DNA of 64,000 nucleotides from Allodiplogaster sudhausi (lineage: Eukaryota; Nematoda; Chromadorea; Rhabditida; Diplogasteridae): the NCBI GenBank assembly GCA_945643635.1, contig CALZFC010000305.1, forward strand, positions 476,001 through 540,000, given 5' to 3'. This document shows positions 43,691 to 53,236 of this stretch, piece by piece; the stretch's first letter is position 1, and every line of letters starts with the position of its first letter. Both the position numbers and the translations under genes were made by a program. The notes beneath the pieces are model-generated. The model did no database searches. It was given only the letters and a program-made list of their open reading frames with translations, and was not told where the DNA came from.

Positions 43691-44369
43691 TATCACCCTT
43701 CTCTGTAAATAAAATCAGGCAAACTGGTAGGATTGTGGTCACATGCATATGTATTCAATAGGAAATAGCTATTTGCCCATTCACCATCCTCAGGAAAATA
43801 TTCTAACTCGTACTGATTGTGACACCACGCTGTGGCATCGGAAAATTTCTCAGGCTTTTGATTAACAGTCCCACCTTAATTCCTTTGCTGCATATGTTGC
43901 CGAAATCAATACTTGCCTTTTGGCATGCTTTTACCACTCCTCCAACCATAGGAATACTTGGAACCATCTCGTCGAGCATTAGTAAATACCGGAACACATT
44001 CGGTATTCAATAGTGAGTGTTTGTTGTTTCTTTTAAATTCTTCTTGCTTCCCCTGGCGACAAAAGTCGAGAGAAAGAAGATTTTATCAGGCAGAGTCATT
44101 CGATGGTGATAGAGACAAAAGGAACAAGGCATATGCCCGAGTAGTGGTGGTCGTTGACGAAAGGGGAGGGGGAATGGAAGGATGGAGAGATAGCGGACCC
44201 GGCAGAAGGCCGGTCGCTCCCCTGGATAAAGCTAACTTATGCGTCACAACTGGATCTTATATGCTGGGAGGAGAAGGGCGGATATACGGAAAGTTAGAGA
44301 GGTCTGGCGAAGAGAGAATAATAAGGAGAGAGAGACATAAATATATACATGCAAAGTATGTATGTGGAA

Positions 44370-44690
44370 TATTCTATAACATTCCAAAAGGTTGCCAACG
44401 TCTGCCCTGGGCCTTGGGAACATTCGAGAAGGTTCCCGAAAAGATCGAGTGCGGCTCCTGGCCATGGAATTTTCCAGAACATTCCGGAAGGGGCCAACGT
44501 CTGCCCTCCCGCGGTAAAAGAACACTCCAAAAAGTTCTGGAAGAGACCGAGAAGTTTTCAGAACATTCCAGAAGGGGCCAACGTCTTCTCTGGGCCCTGG
44601 AAAATTCGAGAAGATTCCGGAAGGGACCGATTTTGGCCTCGGATGTACAATTTTCCAGAAAAATAATATGCTGTGGAAAACCAAGACCAG
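44370..44690. repeat. Heat-shock-element-rich minisatellite, array 7
   Basis: GGGAACATTCGAGAAGGTTC then CCGAA at about 44417 is a five-unit HSE. It is followed by GTATCGGAAGATAAGTCAGA and the first half of the CCAGCCGGTGAAGCGCG hairpin (44735). Copy 1 at 20.88 kb lacks the array, so it was gained or lost after duplication. Confidence 0.82.
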
Positions 44691-44782
44691 GTATCGGAAG
44701 ATAAGTCAGATAGCGAGGTCGGGAAATGGCCGAGCAACCAGCCGGTGAAGCGCGGGTGTTGAAATTCCACCAAATCTTTTAC

Positions 44783-44993
44783 TTTAAAGGAGGGCGACCA
44801 CCGAAAAATATTGATTGCTGGTGGGAATTGCCGCGTCTGCCCTGTGATTTCTCACTCTCATTCTCGCGTGCTATTTCACAGTTCCCATGAACCCGCTGCA
44901 TCAAAATAGCACACGCGAATGAGAGTGAGAAGTGCCACGGCAATTTGAAATATCACATAATTTTTCGGTGATCGCCTTCCTTTTAAAATTGTC
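44783..44993. mobile_element. TTTAAAGG-ended palindromic MITE
   Basis: Ends TTTAAAGGAGGGCGACCACC and GGTGATCGCCTTCCTTTTAA; the centre CTCACTCTCATTCTCGCGTG ... CACGCGAATGAGAGTGAG folds back. Copy 1 (20940-21085) is an internally deleted version. Confidence 0.7.
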
Positions 44994-45233
44994 TTTCTTA
45001 GCTGTAAATTATGACATTTCGTAATAGCTGTAAAAAGTGTTCTGAGACTACGACGGATGGCCAATTATGACCACTAATCATTTGATTACCAATTATTTGA
45101 CAAGAAATCATGGTATTTCTATTTCTTGAGATTTGACGATACGATCTGCTGCGTAGCCACTCCTCTTTCCCTTCCCCAAAGCCACCAAGGCAGAAGCGAC
45201 TGCCGCATCGAGTGCGAAAAACCAAAGAAACAC

Positions 45234-45978
45234 CTGAAATATTGATCGATTTCGGTAGGTTTGTGAGATTGAACAGTCACCTTTCATCTACGAATGAATC
45301 TAATGAAGCGTACCAGAAGGGCGCAGCGCAAGAAATGACCAAAAGTATGGTTCCAATAGCCCAGACTTCTGCGCTGCCAGTGTATCCGCTAATAAGCTAA
45401 AGCAAATTTTTTAAATTCTCTCGACCTGCAAATATGTTTAAAAAATATGTATATTTTATTTATCTAAATAAAAAATAATTTGTTACATAACTTCTAGCCA
45501 TAAGGGTTATTGTTAGTAATTCTTACAATTATAAAGAGTTTCAAACCACCGCGGCGTAGTAGATTATGAAGGTCGCGAAGCCGACTACCGAAGTGATGGC
45601 AATGGCATTTTCAGCTTTCTTGCATGAATCGGAATTGCTCATCTTAGGTTTAGGTCGACATACCAGATATACAGCTAGAATGGAATTAGCGACAAATGTC
45701 AGAAAGCAGAGGAAAGTAAAGTACGCTCGTTGTATCAGAGTGGATATCTAAAAATTAAGCCATTAATTTTTAATAATTCTATTTTTCTTTTCAAAAAGAT
45801 AGGTTCGTATGAACGCCGAACTTACAGCGTTCTTGCCGAAATCAGGATAGACGCCCAGGCGGCCATCAGAATGAACGATTGTGACGATGTGAAAGTCATG
45901 GAAGGCGCTAGCCAAGCACAGCGGAAGCGGAAGAAGGACAACAAGCGCGATTGAGACTTCAAAAAGGCGCTTCTCGAG
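45234..45978 (-). pseudogene. Extra tandem copy of receptor exons 3-5
   Basis: Exon equivalents 45978-45826, 45747-45550 and 45388-45234. The exon 4 translation is identical to copy 1 (21845-21648) but differs from its neighbour at 46319-46516 in several residues (e.g. HESELLIL versus RESPLLTF on the complementary reading), so this block is closer to copy 1 than to the adjacent block. It has no exons 1-2 of its own. Confidence 0.85.
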
Positions 45979-45999
45979 CTAAAAAAAAAAAAGAAACAC

Positions 46000-48650
46000 C
46001 TGAAATATTGATCGATTTCAGTAGGTTTGCGAGATTGAACAGTCGCCTTTCATCTACGAATGAATCTAATGAAGCGTACCAGAAGGGCGCAGCGCAAGAA
46101 ATGACCAAAAGTATGGTTCCAATAGCCCAGACTTCTGCGCTGCCAGTGTATGCGCTAATAAGCTAAAGCAAATTTTATTTAAATTCTCTCGACCTGCAAA
46201 TATGTTTAAAAAAATATGTATATTTTATTAATCTATATAAAAAATAATTTGTAACATAACTTCAAACCGTAAGGGTTATTGTTAGTAATTCTTATAATTA
46301 TAAGGAATTCCAAACCACTGCGGTATAGTAGATCATGAAGGTCGCGAAGCCGACTACAGAAGTGATGGCAATAGCATTTTCGGCTTTCTTGCGTGAATCG
46401 CCATTGCTCACCTTTGGTTTAGGTCGACATACCAGATATACAGCTAGAATGGAATTCGCGACAAATGTCAGAAAGCAGAGGAAAGTAAAGTACGCTCGTT
46501 GTATCAGAGTGGATATCTAAAAATTAAGCCATTAATTTTTAATAATTCTATTTTACTTATCAAAAAGATATGTGCGTATGAACGCCGAACTTACAGCGTT
46601 CTTGCCGAAATCAGGATAGACGCCCAGGCGGCCGTCAGAATGAAAGATTGTGACGATGTGAAAGTCATGGAAGGCGCTAGCCAAGCACAGCGGAAGCGGA
46701 AGAAGGACAACAAGCGCGATTGAGACTTCAAAAAGGCGCTTCTCGAGCTAAAATAAAACCGTAAGACCATGTATTTGTTTTTTGAATTTTGCATGAGACA
46801 CCGTGCAGTTGGGTGGGACGCGACCAGTAAGGCTTGAGGTATAAGATGTCTAAAAAGATGTGCGAAAAAACGTAAAAGAGTCTTTACTTGTTGGTTAAGG
46901 GGAAACATAATTGCGGCCAATCGATTCAGCGCCAGCGCCAAGCTCGCCTGGAGCTGTGCCCCTTGAGTGTAAAGCAGGATGAAGCAGCAGGTCTTAGAAA
47001 AGTTGGACCGCTCCAGCCACTCGTACCTCAATGAGACACTGTGTCTATATTAATCAGATGTGTTGAAGTTAACAGATTCAATTTTGAATTTGTGCCTTCT
47101 TGACTTTTTGTGGACACAAGAATAAGGTTTTTCTGAAGCTTGCTAAATATTGCCCTTGTAGAGCCTCGAACCCTGACCTTGGGACACTCCTTACGATTAG
47201 ATTCTTTTTTTTTGCTTGGAATCCTTATGGCCAGAAATATTTCAGAAGATTACCCAACCGAATTCAAAATTCTTAAATTTTTGTGCCATTTTGAATATTT
47301 TTTGGCATAACTACGCCACGGTCGTCCTGGCCGTAATGCGATAGAAAGATGAGTATGTCCAAATTGGCGCGCGCCCTATGATATCTGGCGTTTTCATACT
47401 CTCTGCTCGTTAATGCGTGCTAGTAGATAACCAAGTGTTGTGTATATAAAGAATACAGCTCCATAAAACGAAGTCAAAATTCTACCTAAAATTCTTCGAG
47501 TTGGACAACTACATGGATGAGTGTAGAATTGGTATGCGTATCTGTGCCTGAGCAGAAGGGCTGGAGTTCGATTATGCTTTGTGCCAGTTCCTTCAAGTAT
47601 TTTTGCTACATTTTGTCAGTCTTCTTTTGTCTCCCTTTCTGCATTAATTGCACTGCTGATAACCTCTGTCCAGTTCTCTGATTAGCAAGAAAAAGAAAAT
47701 TCTTGGAAACCTACCATGATTTAAAGTAAAGTACAATACACAGCTTTTCAAAATGTTCCTTGCACACCATTTGGACTAACATTGCAAAAATTGGATAGAT
47801 TCAGTCGATAGAGAAAAAAATTCCCATTCAGAAAAATATAATATGGAAGATTTTCGTTGCTTGTGCAAGCTGCAATTCGCACGGATCTTAAGGATGCATC
47901 CGATACATCCGAGGCATCCATGACCCCTGGATGTTGGGCGGTATTGTATATATGTATATATTTCAATACCATTTAAAGTAGCTGGCCGTCGAGATTACAA
48001 TCTTGTGTTTTCGGCTAACAGTATGTCGATAGTAAGAGTATGAACGCATCCTGGGAGCTGAGGGGATTTTATGTCATTTCCCCAAGCCGTGTGGCAGAAT
48101 TTATGGAGTGACGTCATCACGAGTGCACCCCTCGTTCTTACAGAATGGAGGTGATAACAAGAAGGCCACGCATGAGAGTCGAAGGAAGAATAGAGAAGTA
48201 GAGTGAAAAAAGTCAGAAGTCTGACTCTTCTGATCGATACTGTGCTAACGAGCCACCAAATCTCGTTTCAAGGTCATGCATTAATTCAAATGTTGGCTAT
48301 TCACAAGTTGCTTCTAAACTTCATGGTCGGCTCCATTAAGACATTCCTTTAAAGGATTACCAGACATAGAACGACGGCCACGAAAAAAACGTGGTAAAAA
48401 GCAGTGAGATCGCATAGTAAGCAAAGTCCTGCAAATTAAGTGAGTGATATATGTAGTTCGATACTCCGCAGGTCATAGTTAGACTAACAATTATTCCGGC
48501 TATTACGATGATGCGGAAAGTGTAGAGAGCCGAATAGTATTTGCTGAGCAGAATTCGGGCGTACAAGAAGAAGGCAAGCGGAAAAGTGAGCGCTCCAATC
48601 GCAATCATCAGAAAGACGGCGAGACAGTTAAGCACATCAAGCTCGGCCAT
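46000..48650 (-). CDS. Serpentine 7TM chemoreceptor, Srg/Srv type, copy 2
   Basis: Exons: 48650-48361 (start MAELDVLNCLAVFLM, TM1-2), 47026-46888 (TM3, LALNRLAAIMFP), 46747-46595 (TM4), 46516-46319 (TM5-6), 46154-46000 (TM7). Joins 1-2, 2-3, 3-4 are in phase. Intron 1 is 1.33 kb, less than half of copy 1, because it lacks the nested MITE/hAT cluster. Where copy 1 has GTTTGA after exon 4, this copy has GTTTGG. Exon 5 is followed after only 21 bp by the extra exon 3 copy, so the 3' end of the gene was restructured. The promoter lacks the TTAA MITE of copy 1. Sequence-based function: chemosensory GPCR; ligand unknown. Confidence 0.75.
47115..48355. other. Receptor copy 2 intron 1 and repeats; part matches 24.5-25.4 kb
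   Basis: 47555-47830 matches the inverted-repeat element of copy 1 (spacer flipped, left arm missing). 47960-48355 matches 25205-25410 with a copy-2-specific insertion of about 190 bp (48043-48243). No exons are seen besides those of the receptor. Confidence 0.6.
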
Positions 48651-48689
48651 CTGGAGTTCTGTCCGTCATTATATTCGATATTAATGGTA

Positions 48690-49610
48690 TTAGTAAAATT
48701 AAGAGAGGATGTCCGTACGCTTCGAGCGCTTCCTGCCCCGGGAAAATTGTTTCCGAATTCATTAACAAATATCATTTTTCTTATACAACTCGATCCGCTC
48801 TATTTAAGAGAGCATGTCAGTATCCTTCCATCAAGGCCTGCCCTAGGAATTTTTTTTTGAGTTTGTTCATGAAAATTGGTTACAGTATAAAACTCGACGT
48901 GGCCAACAAAATAGGCTATATTTCAAGGCGAAAATATTGGTAAAGTAGTTTTTTAAGCCTTCTAATTGCACAGAACGAAATTTCACATATGAATCGAAAC
49001 TTTTGGATAAAAGTGTGTATGTAACATTTGAAGTTCTCCGTGAGAGCTCTTAGATGATATACTTACGATTTTGTAATATTGATATTGAGCGCAGTTATGG
49101 ATCGAAGAATGCGCTTGCACGGTGTTACAGTTTACACAGGATCATGTTCCAGCGTTTGGGAACCTAAGAGCGATTCCTTCAATTCTTTTGAACAAGACAT
49201 ATGTTGTAGCAAATTTCACGCACTTGAAGCCTATCTAGGAGCCGTTCTGCAGAAATGAGCATAAAATACTTAAGTTGGCCAAAAACCGCCTTCGAAAATA
49301 TTCAGGGCCGTATTTTAGGGCCAAAATGAAATTGTATGAATACATCATCAACATGAAAATTAAAGCCCTTAAAAAAGCTATCCAATGATACCTCGATGGT
49401 TGTCTAACTATATGTTTTAAGCGAGTTATGACAAGTGAAATTTTTAACATTACTGCACCGGGTTCCTTTTTTTTTTTTTTTTTTGAAATTTTTTTAAAGT
49501 TTGAAATATAGCCTATTTTGTTGGCCACGTCGAGTTGTATACTGTAACCAATTTTCATGAACAAACTAAAAAAAATTCCTAGGGCAGGCCTTGATACTGA
49601 CATGCTCTCT
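48690..49610. repeat. Rearranged copies of the 0.83 kb repeat with inverted GGCCTGCCCTAGGAA segment
   Basis: CAAGGCCTGCCCTAGGAATT at 48832 is mirrored at 49575-49595, together with CCAACAAAATAGGCTATATT (48905) and its complement (49505-49525), giving an inverted pair spanning 48820-49610. A run of 18 T lies at 49467-49484. No gene. Confidence 0.65.
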
Positions 49611-50395
49611 TAAGAGAGCTTCTCTGTAAGAGTCGAGCATGCGCTTAAGGCAGCCTGCCCCGGGAAAATTGTTTTCGAATTCATTAACGAAAAACATTTT
49701 GCTTATACAACTCGACCCGCTCTATTTAATGAGACTAATTTCATCATCATCCGATTTTTTCCCTTCGGGATACACTACCGTAACCCTGAAAATTCATTGA
49801 GCCATAAATCCGTCCAAAGTCTGTTTTGAGAAACTATCTACATATCATTCAATAGCATTTCGAAAGCTCTTCAAATTTCATCTAGGAACATGTTTTACGA
49901 AAATTTTATTATGGCCGAGAAAATTGGCGTTAAATTATTTGAAGGGTCGACACAGCAATTTATGGTCATTTCTACACTCTGGGACCTAGATAGAACGAAA
50001 GAGCGTGAAATTTGCTATCAAATAATCACCATTCAAAAAAAAATCCAATTTTTGCTATGACGCGAGTAATTTGCGCGAGAAAATGGCACATTTTCGGCCG
50101 CCGAGGCACCGTGCAAGCGCATTCATCGATCCATAACTACGCTCAATGTTAATATTACAAAATCGTTAGCATATCATCTAAGAGCTCTCACAGAGATCTT
50201 CAAATGCTACATACAAGCTTTTATTTGAAAAGTTTATATTTCTATGGAAAATTTCGTTCTGTACTATAAGAAGGCTTTAAAAACTATTTTACTAACATTT
50301 CCGCACTTCCAAACATACATCATAAGAAAGAGCGTGACATTTGCTACAAGATGAACTCCTTTCAATGAACTTTCAAGTCTATAATGTTTTGTTAT
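49610..50395 (+). repeat. Dispersed repeat of about 0.83 kb, copy 3
   Basis: Direct copy of the family at 26035-26870 (GCCCCGGGAAAATTGTTTTC, ATCCGATTTTTTCCCTTCGG, GTGCAAGCGCATTCATCGAT). Confidence 0.75.
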
Positions 50396-50813
50396 ATCTA
50401 GAGCAACGAGGGAAAAACAATGTGGTGTTTCAGTTTCTACGCCGATATATGTATCTTCTGTGCAGCAAAAATTCTACCGTGTGAATTTTATGTATTTTTC
50501 GAGACAAATTTTTTCAAAACAAAGTTATTCTCCCACTATTTCACATTTATAGGCAATACATCCTTTATGATTCCTCAATATGAAACATTTTTGTTCTTTA
50601 TTCAGGTTTCCTGGGAAGAGAGAACGAAAGAAGTAGACAAACAATGCTGGGAATCCAGACAGGTTGTTTCTCGCAGCGAGCTACAAATTTATTAAACACT
50701 TCATGAAAATATTTTTTAACTCTTGTGCATTTGGTTCAAAAAAACATTTTCGAGTTCACGTTACAATTTTTTTTTATGACGGAAATGTAGATGCATTTGG
50801 AGAATCGTTGTAT

Positions 50814-51264
50814 ACCATATTTTCTCTATTAGTACCCCCCCCCCTTTATTAGAACCCCCCTCTAATAGTACCCCCCTCTGAAAATGCCATTGAAAAATAG
50901 AACCCCTCCCTCTAGCAGAACTCCCCTCTCCAATAGTACCCCCCCCCCAACAGTCTAGTACTTCACCATCAGCTCAAGATGTACCTCGTATAGATCCTGG
51001 AGGCATGGGGTGCTCTTACCAATGAACTAATGCCAAATTCATGATAAATCTGCTGTAAACCGGATATTCCATTGATGATTCCATTGAATTCGGGCTACGA
51101 TTCTTCTTTTTTTTGGAATAAAATGTTGTTATTAAACTTTGAGTGTCTCACATTGAAAAAGAGTACCCCTCCCTCTAATAGAACCCCTCCCTCTAATAGT
51201 ACCCCACCCCCGCAAGGGTATTGAAAAATAGAACCCCCGGGGGTACTAATAGAGAAAATACGGT
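50814..51264. mobile_element. CGTATTTTCTC MITE, long copy
   Basis: Left end TACCATATTTTCTCTATTAG, right end CTAATAGAGAAAATACGGTA, inverted. Both sub-terminal regions are CCCCTCCCTCTAATAGAAC-like arrays around a unique centre. A second partial copy follows at 51265-51340. Confidence 0.82.
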
Positions 51265-51640
51265 ATACCTTAGTTTTTCTATTAGTGTCCCATACCCTAT
51301 TAGAACTCCTCTCTAACAGCACCCCCCCCCCCTTAAGAATATATTCAAGACACCATTATGTTGGGCGGTACTGTACTCTCGTCAACATTATCAAGCTGTA
51401 GTGCAGCAAGGGCAAAATTTGCAACTAACAGCAAAGGAACTCTGAAGTACTGACGGACTCGAACAAGTTACTCAGGGCTGGTAATGCGATCCTCCTCCTT
51501 GCGCAGCATCGGCTACCAAGGCGGTCCTTCTCATCGCACTAGTCCAACTTCACTCGCCCCTACAGCTTTTACAAACAAGGATATGAAACTGCGATTATCG
51601 AGTATCTTTTGTGCCTTTCGCGATAATCATATTTTATGTA

Positions 51641-52380
51641 CAAAACATATACCATTTTGTAGATCATTAAAAACTACACCGAATGGACCATTTTGTATAA
51701 CAATTGTTTAAGCTTGAATAAGATTCTGGTTTTAAGCCCATACGGAAATTAGCATAGAAACCCATATTCAAATGCAGATACCCAAAAAAACAGTCCGAGA
51801 TTTTTCCTCGTAGAAACATATTATATGCAGTCTTTGCTCCTCTTTAATATGGAAGATTCAACTTTTGACAAGTCATTATAAAAAAAGTTATTGCCTGAAA
51901 ACCATATTTCAAAAAATTAAATTGGACAAAAGTCATATAAATTTATTTTTCGAAAATGTTCTCCACGGACTTTTTTGTGTAGTTTTGAATAAGGAATCTA
52001 TCACTGAAATGATTATTGAGAAATATTAAGTATAACGGTAGATATGGTCTTCCAAAATTTTGGAGCATTTCGACTTATAACTAAGAGAAAAATTGTTTCG
52101 AAAACTTTTTGAACACCTAATCTTCGTTATGAACACTATATGCGTACCTTATAAAGTTTTCAAAGTAAAAGAAAAACCCTTACAGGCGCTCCTTATACTT
52201 ATACTTATACTTGAAGAAAGAAAATGTCAAGCTCTGTTTAATTTGAATTTGTTTTTTTTTCAAATTTTGCATGGGCGATTGAAATGCCGTTGGTCTCATA
52301 TGTATCAGCATGATATTTGACACAATCTCATTGCTCGCTTTGACCATGGCCCGATAAAGCGGTTTATACTCAGAACCATG
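51641..52380. other. Intergenic, nothing recognised
   Basis: AT-rich. A CTTATACTTATACTTATACTT short tandem lies at about 52192. No gene or known repeat end. Confidence 0.45.
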
Positions 52381-52384
52381 GGTG

Positions 52385-52510
52385 CAGGGGTGGCCGGGGG
52401 AAAAAATATCCGGCGCCGTCCTAGGCCCCCAGGGTAGGCCACGGCCTCCAGCGTCGGCCCCGGCATCGGGGGCCGGGGCCCGGGGCTCCAGGCCGAGGGC
52501 CGTGGATATT
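52385..52510. repeat. GC-rich hAT-like terminus CAGGGGTGGCC
   Basis: Starts CAGGGGTGGCCGG and continues as GGCCCC/GGGGCC-rich sequence, as at 63885-64000. No matching right terminus was found downstream, so it is probably a truncated element. Confidence 0.6.
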
Positions 52511-52960
52511 TGAATGAAGTTCACCCCCACTTGTTCAATTATGACCCAATTTCTGGTGAAATGTGCCCCGCTTTATTTCGTATGCGCTACAAATGTATTG
52601 CGCATGGGTGGGAAAATTCATACCGAACCGCTTGTTTCGCTCGTCGAACAGGAGAAGACGCAGCACCGCAGACAAAACGGCCAAATGATGTACATAAATA
52701 TAAATACTTAGACAATTACTATATCAAATTACTCAAACTTTTGACAGATTGAATGCGCGGTTGAATTTCTCCATTCTATGATTCTTTTACGCTCGAAACG
52801 AGAGTATTTCTATCCATCCTAAATCATTCCACATTCTTCCAAAATCAGTCTAATGGTCAGTGCGCTTTAAAATCCCCACTCCCTCTCAATTCTATAGCAA
52901 TCCATAATCTTCTCTATGTGTCATAAATACATAGTATGTATGTGTTCATTTGTCTTCATA
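52511..52960. other. Intergenic, nothing recognised
   Basis: Two overlapping frames of 65-80 codons (52510-52752) have no recognised domain. Confidence 0.4.
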
Positions 52961-52971
52961 ATTTATTTTTG

Positions 52972-53118
52972 GCACGGATTTAGAATATTCCACTGCATGC
53001 CATTTTTGACGATCGTTAAAATTGACAGATCACCGATTTGGCAATTTTAACGATCGTCAATAATGGCAAATTGTGGAATATTCGAAATCCACAGTGGAAT
53101 ATTCGAAATCCGTGCCAA
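52972..53118. mobile_element. Palindromic MITE with GGCACGGATTT termini
   Basis: GGCACGGATTTAGAATATTC and its complement GAATATTCGAAATCCGTGCC close a palindrome whose core is TGACGATCGTTAAAATTG / CAATTTTAACGATCGTCA. The sister element is 62213-62374. Confidence 0.85.
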
Positions 53119-53236
53119 ACAGCATACTCGAAAATTGCAGAAAAAAACCAAACTTTTTAATTCACACTGTCTTATATGTACTTTGTATGTATGTCTTTGG
53201 AGTGGGTATCTTTATTATTACTCGTTGTAAATATGA

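Larger units (their letters stand above)
43690..47115. repeat. Segmental duplication block B, copy 2, with internal re-duplication
   Basis: Matches 20197-22450. The receptor exon 3-5 interval occurs twice in tandem (45234-45978 and 46000-46747), joined at an A-run (45980-45992). Confidence 0.92.

Noticed and set aside
52385..52612. Complete hAT insertion with CATGGGTG duplication
   Set aside because: The 8-mer recurs at about 52604, but the sequence before it is not a hAT terminus; probably chance. Only the left-like end is supported.
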